Origin: Leadbetterella byssophila DSM 17132
Lineage (GTDB): Bacteria; Bacteroidota; Bacteroidia; Cytophagales; Spirosomataceae
Assembly (NCBI RefSeq): GCF_000166395.1
Contig: NC_014655.1
Coordinates: 1,736,001-1,800,000 of the forward strand
Length of the DNA stretch: 64,000 nucleotides
Reading direction: 5' to 3'
Made by a program: the position numbers and the translations under genes. Numbering within the stretch: the first letter of the stretch is position 1; each line of letters opens with the position of its first letter. Below, in pieces: positions 1 through 8,415 of this stretch. The notes beneath the pieces were generated by a model. The model was not told the origin of the DNA. It made no database searches and worked only from the letters and a program-made list of their open reading frames with translations.

Positions 1-536
1 TGAAACCATAGGCCCATACCCCAATAAAAATCCTGAAGGGGTGGTTTTTACTGATATCAGGGGCGACAGAGAAGGGGTACTGATGTATATTGAACTAAGC
101 ATCAAGAATTTTAAAAACTAGTGTAGTCCGCTAGAAGGAGCTTGGGTTGATGTATGGCAATGTGATGCACTGGGCAATTATTCCCAATACGGATCATTTA
201 CTAGTGTACACTGGCTCAGAGGTAGACAAAAAACAAATGCAGAAGGAAAGGTGCGTTTCACCAGCATCTTCCCAGGCTGGTAGAGCTCCACACATTCACG
301 TACACGTGTATTCAGGAGCGGGAAAGTCAATCCTAGTCACTCAAATTGCATTCCCCAAATCCTTATGTGACGAGATCTATACCACTAAATCCCCTTATTC
401 CCAAAAAGGCAAACAGGATACCACTAACGAAGGAGACAATGTTTTTGCAGATGGCTTTGCAGATGAGATGGGCACATTTGCGGGGAATGTCAACGAGGGT
501 ATTACATTAAATCATAACACAGTAGTTTCAGTATAG
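1..536 (+). pseudogene. Decayed intradiol ring-cleavage dioxygenase, 5' end outside window
   Basis: Three consecutive pieces read like one intradiol (catechol/protocatechuate-type) dioxygenase. Frame 2 gives ETIGPYPNKNP and IELSIKN up to a TAG at 119-121. The same frame continues with CSPLEGAWVDVWQCDALGNY to FTSIFPGW and a second TAG at 281-283. The rest, RAPHIHVHVYSGAG to the stop at 534-536, is in frame 3. Family members read PGWYxGRAPHIHV here, so about 8 nt appear deleted at the frame switch. That removes the expected iron-ligand tyrosine, while the His-x-His pair is still visible. The Y-T-S stretch after NYSQYG also looks shortened. Family knowledge: non-haem Fe(III) enzymes cleaving catechol-like rings. 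Inference: a dead gene; a sequencing error could explain one lesion but hardly both. Confidence 0.85.
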
Positions 537-1006
537 TGAAAATTTATACCCGAGAAATGAGAATGGAGGGAATAACCCCTCCATTTGATATGGAGATTCT
601 AGAAAGAAGAATAGAGGACAACTTTAAACCTGCCCCAGGTTGCTTTGTTCTCCCGCTTTCAGGCATGTGGAAATCTCCAAAATTAGGATATTTCAGTATT
701 GGAGAATCGCTATTGGAAGGCGAAGAAAAATGGGGTCTGGTATTGAATTTAACTTCTTCCTCCCTTCCCCAAGGAATATACTCCATAGAAAACCCATGTC
801 CTGGCATTCACTTTGAAAAGTATAAAGGTAGAGAAACACGTTCCAATTTATTTCAAACAGCCATCTGCCTGTATGTACTTGCAGGAGATTTCGATATTTC
901 AGACCGAAATGTTTGTTGGGGAGACTTCCTATTCGTTCGAAAAAAGCAGGAGTTACAAGTGGAATGCTTGTCGGAAATAGGCCTAATACTATACCTTAAA
1001 ATCTAG
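536..1006 (+). CDS. Hypothetical protein, 156 aa
   Basis: I do not recognise this protein. It starts with GTG, whose first base is the last base of the dioxygenase remnant's stop; an ATG lies at codon 8 (557). There is no signal peptide or membrane segment. The C-terminal third (VLAGDFDISDRNVCWGDFLF, then a hydrophobic end) has the alternating pattern of a small beta-sandwich or cupin-like domain, but no metal-binding histidine motif is visible, so that is only a weak suggestion. Its 3' end overlaps the convergent ABC ATPase gene by 18 nt. Since it follows a pseudogene directly, it may itself be non-functional or poorly expressed. Confidence 0.5.
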   Translation: MKIYTREMRMEGITPPFDMEILERRIEDNFKPAPGCFVLPLSGMWKSPKLGYFSIGESLLEGEEKWGLVLNLTSSSLPQGIYSIENPCPGIHFEKYKGRETRSNLFQTAICLYVLAGDFDISDRNVCWGDFLFVRKKQELQVECLSEIGLILYLKI

Positions 1007-1600
1007 AATACTCAGAGTATCTTGACAAAAAGTATACTCTTTGGGTTCATTAGAGGAGATCAAAACGATCTTATGGGGAAGTAATTTTTGAACCTCTTCC
1101 ATATACCATTCATATCCCTTATGATCGATATTTGCGGTAGGTTCATCAAGAATGAGCACTTCATTCTCAGAAAAAAAAGCAAAGCCCAATTTCAGCTTCT
1201 GCTTCATTCCGGAGGAGAAATCCCGAATAAACTTATTGGAATGCTTTTCAAGGTTTAATTTCTCTAGAAAATCAAGAGTAGACATTCCGGAGATCAGTGG
1301 ACGGAATTTTTGATGAAAATCTACACTTTCTTTCAAGGTAAATTCTTCAATCAGTTCTAAATAAGGTGCTGAAATACCTAAGTATTTGTGCCAAACATCT
1401 TCCGGAAGATCATCGTATTCAATTTTCCCCTCATTTAGGGGAATTACACCGGAAATGGCTTTTACGAGAGTACTTTTTCCTGCACCGTTAGGGCCGGTAA
1501 TGGCCACCGGTTTCCCAACGGTGAAGGTATAACTAAGGTCACGAAAGATCCATTCTTTCGAATACTTCTTTCCTGCCTTATGCAAAGTCAATTGCTTCAA
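989..1600 (-). CDS. ABC transporter ATP-binding protein, 203 aa
   Basis: A single short nucleotide-binding domain. Walker A is GPNGAGKST near residue 35, the ABC signature is FSSGMKQK near 128, and Walker B plus the catalytic glutamate are VLILDEPTAN near 150. At 203 residues it is one minimal ATPase half with no fused membrane domain, and no permease gene lies beside it in this window. The ATG overlaps the lpxA stop (ATGA, 1597-1600), so it is translationally coupled as the last gene of the lpx run. Inference: it powers an envelope exporter whose membrane subunit is elsewhere; the substrate is unknown. No terminator is obvious downstream, where it overlaps the convergent gene at 989-1006. 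Confidence 0.85.
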   Translation of the reverse strand: MKQLTLHKAGKKYSKEWIFRDLSYTFTVGKPVAITGPNGAGKSTLVKAISGVIPLNEGKIEYDDLPEDVWHKYLGISAPYLELIEEFTLKESVDFHQKFRPLISGMSTLDFLEKLNLEKHSNKFIRDFSSGMKQKLKLGFAFFSENEVLILDEPTANIDHKGYEWYMEEVQKLLPHKIVLISSNEPKEYTFCQDTLSILDFKV

Positions 1601-2394
1601 GAGATTTCCACGTTTTTAGACACACCGCTTCGGATAATTCCTCTTTCAGAATTACGTATGAAGTTGATGATTTCATCTCTTTCAGGAGTAGCCGGCATTT
1701 CCAGCTCCACTTTATCTAATGCTTCGGAATTATTTAATTTCGAAAGGTAGATGATCCGATATATTTCCTGAATAGAGGCGATAGTATCTGTAGTATAACC
1801 TCTTCTTCTAAGACCGATAGAGTTTATACCAGCGTAAGATAAAGGTTCTCTGGCAGCCTTTACAAAAGAAGGAACATCCTTACGGATCAATGAGCCTCCT
1901 GACACCATCACATGTGATCCAATGTTCACAAACTGATGTATAGCAGAAGTTCCACCTATGATGGAATAATCTCCAATCTTAACGTGACCAGCTATCTGCA
2001 CAGAGTTTGCTATAACTACATTATTCCCGATCACACAGTCATGAGCTACGTGCACGTAAGCCATGATGAGGCAGTTAGAACCCACTACCGTCTTTAAGCG
2101 ATCAGAAGTACCTCTGTTTATGGTGGCACACTCTCTAATCACTGTATTGTCACCGATTTCCACCGTAGTGTACTCTCCGGCAAATTTTAAATCTTGAGGC
2201 TCAGCAGCAATCACTGCGCCCGGATATATTTTACAATTCTTCCCAATTCTGGCACCAGGAAAAATAGTGACGTTAGAACCAATCCAGGTTCCCTCACCTA
2301 TTTCTACATCAGAATGAATAGTAGTGAAAGGTTCAATTACTACATTCTTTGCAATCTTTGCATTCGCATGAACAAACGCCAATGGCTGATTCAT
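1597..2394 (-). CDS. lpxA: Acyl-[ACP]--UDP-N-acetylglucosamine O-acyltransferase LpxA
   Basis: First enzyme of lipid A synthesis: transfers a 3-hydroxyacyl chain from ACP to the 3-OH of UDP-GlcNAc in the cytoplasm. The first ~190 residues are hexapeptide repeats (IGEGTWIGS, IGKNCKIYPGAVI, IGNNVVIANSVQIAGHVKIG) that form a left-handed beta helix. The catalytic histidine is H118 in VHVAHDC, matching E. coli H125. The C-terminal ~75 residues form the usual helical tail (YRIIYLSK). At 265 aa it is a normal family length. It lies 13 nt after lpxC/fabZ and overlaps the ABC ATPase start by 4 nt, consistent with one lpxD-lpxC/fabZ-lpxA transcript. Confidence 0.97.
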   Translation of the reverse strand: MNQPLAFVHANAKIAKNVVIEPFTTIHSDVEIGEGTWIGSNVTIFPGARIGKNCKIYPGAVIAAEPQDLKFAGEYTTVEIGDNTVIRECATINRGTSDRLKTVVGSNCLIMAYVHVAHDCVIGNNVVIANSVQIAGHVKIGDYSIIGGTSAIHQFVNIGSHVMVSGGSLIRKDVPSFVKAAREPLSYAGINSIGLRRRGYTTDTIASIQEIYRIIYLSKLNNSEALDKVELEMPATPERDEIINFIRNSERGIIRSGVSKNVEIS

Positions 2395-2407
2395 ATGGTA
2401 AACTTTT

Positions 2408-3805
2408 TCATTTCTTGACTAAACGTGCGGTCATGGCTACAGAGCACACCAAATTCTTTCCTACCCATGCTTCTCCTGTCATCTTGGCTACGCCCATACG
2501 AATAGGCGAAGAAAGGGTACAACGTATTACTAACGTATCTCCAGGAACTACATTCTTGTAGAACCTGCAATTTTCTATTCCGACCAAATAAGGCCAGTAG
2601 CTTTCCGGCTCACCTGTGGTAGTTAAAACTAACACACCACCCGTCTGAGCTATAGCTTCCACTTGTAGAACACCCGGCATCACCGGATTTTCAGGAAAAT
2701 GCCCCGTAAACTGAGGTTCGTTCATGGTCACATTTTTCACCCCCACAACAGTAGTTCCATCCAAAGATACGATTTTGTCTACTAATTGAAACGGATATCT
2801 ATGTGGTAATAAGCGAGCTATGTCTTGAACCGTAAACACCGGTGCTACATTTGGGTCAAAATTTGGTGCAGAATTCTCACTGGCATCAATCTGCTTTTTA
2901 ATCAATTTTGCCAACTCTACATTCGAATGATGACCAGGTCTAGCCGCTAAAATATGAGCTTTTAAAGGCCTCCCCACTAAAGCTAAATCTCCCATCATGT
3001 CCAGCAACTTATGCCTTGCCGGTTCATTAGGAAACTTCAAAGTCTCAGCATTCAGTATACCAGCTTTCGTCTGTGCAGGCTCTAAAGGACGACCTAATAC
3101 CTCAGAAAGATTTGTAATGGTGTCAGCAGATAAATCCTCCTCTGCAATCACTATCGCATTATCTAGATCTCCCCCTTTGATCAAACCATTTTTATAAAGC
3201 ATTTCAATATCGTGCACAAACACAAATGTGCGACAACGACTGATCTGCTCTTTATATAATTTTAATTCGTGCAACTGCGCATGCTGACTGTGAACTACCT
3301 TAGAATTAAAGTCCACCATAACAGTGAGGCGATAATCATTCAATGGTAAGGCCGCCAGTTCAATGTTTTTATCTAAATTCTTATAATGAATTGCTTCTGA
3401 AACCTCGTAGAAATTACGAATGGCATTCTGTTCCGCAGGAACTGCTTCCAAAATAGCATCCACAAATGGAGCCGAACTTCCATCTAAAATGGGAATCTCC
3501 GGACCTTCTACTTCAATAAGAATATTGTCAATTTCACACCCTACTAAAGCAGAAAGAACATGTTCAACCGTTCCAACTCTTCCTCCGTCTTTTTCCAAAA
3601 CCGTACTTCTACTGGTATCTACTACGTAATCCACCAGAGCCGGAATAAGTGGCTTGTTCTCTAAATCCACTCTTTGGAACACGATTCCCGCATTTATGGC
3701 AGCAGGCTTAAGTGTGATTTTTGTAAACTCACCCGTGTGTAAACCCTTACCCGATAAAGTTACAGACTGGGTTATGGTATGTTGTTTTTGATTCATGCTG
3801 TGCAT
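2408..3805 (-). CDS. lpxC-fabZ: Bifunctional UDP-3-O-acyl-GlcNAc deacetylase / 3-hydroxyacyl-ACP dehydratase (LpxC-FabZ fusion)
   Basis: Two enzymes in one 465-aa chain. Residues ~10-300 are LpxC, the zinc deacetylase and committed step of lipid A synthesis: zinc-ligand histidine in VEHVLSAL (H82), HKLLDMMGD carrying the second His and Asp, and the C-terminal histidine region RPGHHSN. Residues ~318-465 are FabZ, the hotdog-fold dehydratase: PHRYPFQLVD and PGVLQVEAIAQ carry the catalytic His and Glu. The fusion is a known feature of Bacteroidota and couples 3-hydroxyacyl-ACP use in lipid A to chain elongation. The start overlaps the lpxD stop by 1 nt. A second ATG three codons downstream is possible. 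Confidence 0.96.
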   Translation of the reverse strand: MHSMNQKQHTITQSVTLSGKGLHTGEFTKITLKPAAINAGIVFQRVDLENKPLIPALVDYVVDTSRSTVLEKDGGRVGTVEHVLSALVGCEIDNILIEVEGPEIPILDGSSAPFVDAILEAVPAEQNAIRNFYEVSEAIHYKNLDKNIELAALPLNDYRLTVMVDFNSKVVHSQHAQLHELKLYKEQISRCRTFVFVHDIEMLYKNGLIKGGDLDNAIVIAEEDLSADTITNLSEVLGRPLEPAQTKAGILNAETLKFPNEPARHKLLDMMGDLALVGRPLKAHILAARPGHHSNVELAKLIKKQIDASENSAPNFDPNVAPVFTVQDIARLLPHRYPFQLVDKIVSLDGTTVVGVKNVTMNEPQFTGHFPENPVMPGVLQVEAIAQTGGVLVLTTTGEPESYWPYLVGIENCRFYKNVVPGDTLVIRCTLSSPIRMGVAKMTGEAWVGKNLVCSVAMTARLVKK

Positions 3806-4785
3806 TATTTCATTTTGCTTAGGTTAATCATCAACCTAAGGTATTGTTTCAATGGCAATAAAGGATGGCCGGAATATGCTCCTGGTTCTTCAATACTCTT
3901 GGCTACTCCACTCTTCGCACCTATTTTAGTGCCATCTGCTATCTTAATATGACCTACGAATCCTACCTGACCCGCAATCATACAGTTCCTTCCTATTTTA
4001 GTGGACCCCGAAACCCCGGTCTGAGAAGCGATTACGGTATTTTCACCAATCTCTACGTTATGACCAATCTGCACCAAATTGTCCAACTTTACACCTTTTC
4101 CTATCCTGGTGGAACCCATAGTAGCGCGGTCAATGGTAGTGTTAGCCCCAATGCTCACATTATCACCCAAAACTACATTTCCTAACTGAGGAATATCCTG
4201 AAAAACCCCATTCTCATCTGGGGCAAATCCAAATCCTTCAGAACCTATTACCACCCCGGGATGTAGAACACAATTTTCACCTATTACACAGTCATCCATA
4301 ACTTTGGCTCCAGGATGAATAATAGTGCCGGCACCAATCTTAACTCTTAGTCCAATATATGCACCTGCACCTATATTCACTTCAGAACCAATAACCGAGT
4401 GATCCCCGATATATGCTAAGGCATCTACGAATACTTCTTCCCCTAATTCAGCAGAATCCGAAATGATAGATTTAGGATGTATACCTACTTTCTTTACCTT
4501 CAGCATTTGCTGATAAGCAGCCATAAGCTTACTCACAGACAAATAAGGATCCTTAACACGTATAAGACTGGATTTTATAGCGCTTTTAGGAATAAACTCC
4601 TTCGATACGATCACGGCACTGGACTCCGTAGTATATATGTAAGGTTCGTATTTTATATTAGCCAAAAAAGAAATACTTCCTGGCTTCCCCTCCTCAATCT
4701 TGGCAAAATTATCGATCAAAACTTCACCATCACCTTCTACTTCACCTTCGAGAATTTTAGCAATCTGCTCAACAGAAAACTTCAT
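3805..4785 (-). CDS. lpxD: UDP-3-O-(3-hydroxyacyl)glucosamine N-acyltransferase LpxD
   Basis: Third lipid A enzyme: N-acylates UDP-3-O-acyl-glucosamine. Residues 1-100 form the N-terminal uridine-binding domain (MKFSVEQIAKILEG, DNFAKIEEGKPGSISFLAN). Residues ~105-310 are hexapeptide repeats ending in KIGAKSGVAKSI. The expected catalytic histidine is H242 in LVQIGHNVEIG. At 326 aa it is slightly shorter than the E. coli enzyme (341). The gene lies 6 nt after the HD-phosphohydrolase stop and overlaps lpxC by 1 nt, so it belongs to the same transcript. Confidence 0.97.
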   Translation of the reverse strand: MKFSVEQIAKILEGEVEGDGEVLIDNFAKIEEGKPGSISFLANIKYEPYIYTTESSAVIVSKEFIPKSAIKSSLIRVKDPYLSVSKLMAAYQQMLKVKKVGIHPKSIISDSAELGEEVFVDALAYIGDHSVIGSEVNIGAGAYIGLRVKIGAGTIIHPGAKVMDDCVIGENCVLHPGVVIGSEGFGFAPDENGVFQDIPQLGNVVLGDNVSIGANTTIDRATMGSTRIGKGVKLDNLVQIGHNVEIGENTVIASQTGVSGSTKIGRNCMIAGQVGFVGHIKIADGTKIGAKSGVAKSIEEPGAYSGHPLLPLKQYLRLMINLSKMK

Positions 4786-4791
4786 TTAATA

Positions 4792-6075
4792 TTAGTATAA
4801 GTTGTTTTCAGCGCGGTCCGAAATCTCCCGTAAATATACATCATTGGCATAACATAAGTAATTTTTTTCCACAATATTGCTCAAAGCGCGGATGGTCGGT
4901 AATTCTGAAGCCTCGGAGATTTCCATAGTATTACCGTCCTTCCAGAGGATTTTTATGCTTGAATGATGAAGATCATAACCGCTACTCTTGATCTTGCCCT
5001 CACGGTAGAAATACGTTTGATGTTCCTTTGATATCCCGGCCTTATTCAGCTTTTGAATTAGACCCTCTTTGTAGTCCCCCAAATCGTAATTCTTGTCAAA
5101 TTTAATCTTGAAGAGATTCCTATCTAGTAAACTTTTACTCAAAACGGACAAAATCTGGTCTGAATGGTCAGCCCAAATCTTTAATGCAAACCAGATGTCA
5201 TTATCATCTAGCTTTACAAAATCCTCCAGTATAGTAGGATCTTCTTGAATAGTATCCAATGTTATCTCATTTCCTAAAAAACGAAGCAATGACGCCCCCA
5301 TAGGCACACTCTCCGTCTTTAGAAGATCTTTGACTCTTTGAAAAACTTTCAGTAGAACTGTCTCTGCACAAATAGCAGTCTTGTGCAAATACACTTGCCA
5401 ATACATATGTTGACGGGCCACGAGAAAGTTTTCCACACTCATCAGCCCTTTTTCTTCTACGACTAACTCATCATTGGCTACATGAAGCATCTTTATGATG
5501 CGTTCTGCCCCAATCTTTCCTTCCGCCACAGCAGTAAAGAAGCTGTCGCGATTCAGGTAATCCATACGGTCCATATCCAACTGGCCCGAAACCAGTTGGT
5601 GAAAAAACTTCCGGGGATATGATCCGTTAAACATGGCTATTGCCGTGTCTAGTCTTCCTTCAAAGGTTACGTTTAACCGAGCAATCAATAATTCTGAAAT
5701 GCACTCATGGGAAACATTATGAAATAGAGAATGCTCCAGTACATGGGAAAAAGGCCCATGGCCTATGTCATGGAGAAGAATGGCCAAAAGAGCTCCTTCC
5801 TTCTCCTGATCACTCATCTTGACTCCCTTCGCTTCTAAGGATAATAAAGCTTCATGCATCAAATGCATGGCACCCAAGGCATGCTGGAATCTACTGTGCA
5901 CCGCCCCAGGGTAAACCAGCTCAGCTAGGCCCAACTGCTTTATTCTTCTTAACCTTTGAAAATAGGGATGTTCAACTACCCTAAATATGAAATCTCCAGG
6001 TATGGTAATAAAACCATACACCGGATCATTAAATATCTTTCTCTGTTCAGTATTCGATCTTATATGCCCATGCAT
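4792..6075 (-). CDS. HD-domain phosphohydrolase, dGTPase/SAMHD1-like
   Basis: The protein has the HD-superfamily pattern of dNTP triphosphohydrolase-like enzymes: an early histidine in HSRFQHALGAMHL, the metal-binding pair H102-D103 in LLHDIGHGPFSHVLEH, and the distal aspartate in QLDMDRMDYLNRDSF. The opening KIFNDPVYGFI is also typical. Family knowledge: metal-dependent hydrolysis of phosphate esters, often dNTPs; the substrate of this 427-aa Bacteroidota group is not known to me. The ATG at 6075 lies 29 nt inside the fucosidase gene. No later methionine precedes the conserved KIFNDP segment, which supports this start. lpxD follows 6 nt downstream. Confidence 0.9.
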   Translation of the reverse strand: MHGHIRSNTEQRKIFNDPVYGFITIPGDFIFRVVEHPYFQRLRRIKQLGLAELVYPGAVHSRFQHALGAMHLMHEALLSLEAKGVKMSDQEKEGALLAILLHDIGHGPFSHVLEHSLFHNVSHECISELLIARLNVTFEGRLDTAIAMFNGSYPRKFFHQLVSGQLDMDRMDYLNRDSFFTAVAEGKIGAERIIKMLHVANDELVVEEKGLMSVENFLVARQHMYWQVYLHKTAICAETVLLKVFQRVKDLLKTESVPMGASLLRFLGNEITLDTIQEDPTILEDFVKLDDNDIWFALKIWADHSDQILSVLSKSLLDRNLFKIKFDKNYDLGDYKEGLIQKLNKAGISKEHQTYFYREGKIKSSGYDLHHSSIKILWKDGNTMEISEASELPTIRALSNIVEKNYLCYANDVYLREISDRAENNLY

Positions 6076-7390
6076 ATTGGCAAGGATTTGTTTTTGGAGT
6101 TAAGTGTGGTGCTATCACGCGCAATTTCCCTCCTTTGTACTCAAATTTAACCGGACTATCAACACCTAACATGCTTACTTTCTTAGGTTTCTTCGCCCAA
6201 CTGGTCTCTATTACATCTCTCCAATCTGTCGCTATTAGATAATGATCAGATCCTTTTTCTGTAAAAAAGACATTATCCACTTTTGGAGCATCTGCTAATG
6301 CCCTGGTCCCATAGATGGCTTCTCCATTTACTTTTAACCAAGCACCTATCTCTGCTAAACGCTGCTGCATGATCACCGGAATTCCTCCATCCGCTCGAGG
6401 TCCTATGTTTAATAAGAGGTTTCCTCCTTTTGAGACTATCTCTACTAACATGTGAACTAACTTTTCAGCAGAGCTATACATCTCCAGATTTTCATTTCTA
6501 CTGTAACCAAAGGACTCCCCAATGCCTCTACATTCCTCCCATGGTCTGGTGAATTTCACCTTACTCACATCTGCATATTCAGTGGTATAGAAACTACCGT
6601 ACTTACTGCGGGTATCAGACCCCCAGCGGTCATTGATCACAATATGATTCTTAACCTTTGATTCATTGAATAACCAAGCCATAAAAGGCTCAATCTTCCA
6701 GTCCTTTGTAGGCTTATCCCATTCCCCGTCTCCCCATAAGATATCCGGCTCATATTGATCAACTAATTCACGCATCTGCAGCAACATACGCTCTTCTATG
6801 TACTTATCAGGATCTGTTTTATATAAAGGATTAAACCATTCATATAAGGAATAATAATAGCCCATTTTCAGTCCTTTACTCTTCACCGCTTTGGTCAAGT
6901 CACCAAGGAGATCTCGTCTGGGTCCTATATCGCCGGCATTCCAGTTCCAAGAATATTTACTAGGCCACATGGTAAAACCTTCATGATGCTTAGACGTAAG
7001 TACTACATACTTCGCACCTGAATTTTCAAGAATATCTGCCCATTTTGAAGGTTCAAATAACTCCGCCTTAAAATCATGAGCAAACTCTTGGTAGGGTTTT
7101 CCACTATAAACCCTTTGATGAAAATCCACAAATTCTTTATGGATCTTCAATTTGGAATTATTGAGCCTTTCCCAATACCATTCGGAATAGTAACTACCAA
7201 AACCATCAGCATTAGAAAGTGTAGCCCATGCAGGTACTGAATAAAGCCCCCAGTGAATAAAGATTCCAAATTTTGCATCTTCAAACCATGCCGGAGTGGG
7301 CCTCTGATCCAAACTTGACCATTGAGGGGCATATTGGGCTTTAGTGGTAAAAGCAAAAAAGAGTAAAAGGAAGAATAGACTTTTTTTCAT
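6047..7390 (-). CDS. Alpha-L-fucosidase, GH29, exported
   Basis: Retaining exo-fucosidase that removes alpha-linked L-fucose from glycans. A signal peptide covers residues 1-18 (MKKSLFFLLLFFAFTTKA|Q), so it acts in the periplasm or outside. The GH29 core is clear: WFEDAKFGIFIHWGLYSVPA, KYVVLTSKHHEGFTMWPS, and the nucleophile-bearing LWGDGEW with Asp 221, followed by GNLLLNIGPRADG. At 447 aa it fits the catalytic domain plus a small C-terminal beta domain. Its start overlaps the aspartylglucosaminidase stop by 1 nt and its end overlaps the HD gene by 29 nt. The pairing with a GlcNAc-Asn hydrolase suggests glycoprotein glycan breakdown. Confidence 0.94.
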   Translation of the reverse strand: MKKSLFFLLLFFAFTTKAQYAPQWSSLDQRPTPAWFEDAKFGIFIHWGLYSVPAWATLSNADGFGSYYSEWYWERLNNSKLKIHKEFVDFHQRVYSGKPYQEFAHDFKAELFEPSKWADILENSGAKYVVLTSKHHEGFTMWPSKYSWNWNAGDIGPRRDLLGDLTKAVKSKGLKMGYYYSLYEWFNPLYKTDPDKYIEERMLLQMRELVDQYEPDILWGDGEWDKPTKDWKIEPFMAWLFNESKVKNHIVINDRWGSDTRSKYGSFYTTEYADVSKVKFTRPWEECRGIGESFGYSRNENLEMYSSAEKLVHMLVEIVSKGGNLLLNIGPRADGGIPVIMQQRLAEIGAWLKVNGEAIYGTRALADAPKVDNVFFTEKGSDHYLIATDWRDVIETSWAKKPKKVSMLGVDSPVKFEYKGGKLRVIAPHLTPKTNPCQYAWAYKIEY

Positions 7391-8415
7391 TATTTAAAGT
7401 AGGATTTAGATGGATATACTTTGCCATTGCCCGGACTCGTGGTAACAGAATAAACAAAGCCTGGATTCACGGCATAAGATCCATATTCTCCTGCTTTATT
7501 TAGGGCTATAAAGCCCACCTGGAAGTCCCTAGCTTTCTTAGGATTTATTTTCACCAATCTTTCTACGGCTAATCTACATGCCGTTTCAGGTGATTTGCCT
7601 TGTCGCATAAATTCAGTCACCAAGAAGGAACCCGCTATACGGATCACTTCTTCTCCCTGCCCAGAAGACGTTACCGCTCCTACCTCATTATCCACGTAAA
7701 GTCCCGCCCCAATGATGGGTGAATCCCCTACTCTTCCTCTTAATTTGAATCCCATACCAGAAGTAGTACATGCTCCGGAAAGATTACCCGCATTATCCAG
7801 GGCTACTAATCCCATGGTGTCATGATTAAAACTACCGTCTTCAAAGCGTTGAGGCGCAAAAGGACCATTGCCTTTCTGCAAAGCCTTATTCTGCTCTAAT
7901 TCAATATTCTTTATCGGCTTATATTCTGATTTCTTCAACCATTCCTCGTAAGCCCTTTTTGCATCATCTGATAGTACTTTAGGTTCCGGAGTAAATCCGT
8001 TTTTCAAAGCAAAGTCCCGTGCGCCCTCTCCTACCAAAAACACATGAGGGGTGGTTTCCATTACCTTTCTTGCAACAGAAATAGGGTGTTTAATATCTTC
8101 CAAAAATGCCACTCCACCGCAGTTCATCTGATGATCCATGATGGAGGCATCTAAGGTTACGAATCCGTCTCTATCCGGATTTCCACCTAGGCCTACGCAA
8201 CAATTAACCTGATCTTCAATAAACCTTGCACCCTGTTCCACCGCGTCTATAGCCTTCCCCTCCGGATGTTTTAGCACTTCAAAAGCAGCTTCATTCACAG
8301 GAATTCCGCTGTCCCAGGTGCTGATTACAATTGGCTTGCGGACAGACTTGCCCAAAGCCGGAAATGCTACTAATCCCAAAAGGGTTTGAGCTAAGAAACT
8401 TCGGCGATTACTCAT
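7390..8415 (-). CDS. N4-(beta-N-acetylglucosaminyl)-L-asparaginase (aspartylglucosaminidase), Ntn hydrolase
   Basis: Cleaves the GlcNAc-Asn bond left after N-glycoprotein digestion. The precursor self-cleaves before the nucleophile, here Thr 200 in HDTMGLVALD, followed by GACTTSGMGFK and GRVGDSPIIGAGLYVD, which are hallmark family motifs. I place the start at ATG 8415, not further upstream. It opens with MSNRRSFLAQTLLG, a Tat-like twin-arginine export signal, and overlaps the preceding gene by 8 nt. Longer readings begin with a stretch outside the family. 341 aa is normal length. Glycosylasparaginase rather than plain asparaginase is inferred from the motifs and from the adjacent fucosidase. 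Confidence 0.92.
   Translation of the reverse strand: MSNRRSFLAQTLLGLVAFPALGKSVRKPIVISTWDSGIPVNEAAFEVLKHPEGKAIDAVEQGARFIEDQVNCCVGLGGNPDRDGFVTLDASIMDHQMNCGGVAFLEDIKHPISVARKVMETTPHVFLVGEGARDFALKNGFTPEPKVLSDDAKRAYEEWLKKSEYKPIKNIELEQNKALQKGNGPFAPQRFEDGSFNHDTMGLVALDNAGNLSGACTTSGMGFKLRGRVGDSPIIGAGLYVDNEVGAVTSSGQGEEVIRIAGSFLVTEFMRQGKSPETACRLAVERLVKINPKKARDFQVGFIALNKAGEYGSYAVNPGFVYSVTTSPGNGKVYPSKSYFK

Noticed and set aside
147-536. Possible 129-aa gene starting MMYGNVMHW
   Set aside because: Its first ~43 codons are an off-frame reading of the dioxygenase segment in frame 2; only the rest is real family sequence. It is treated as part of the pseudogene.
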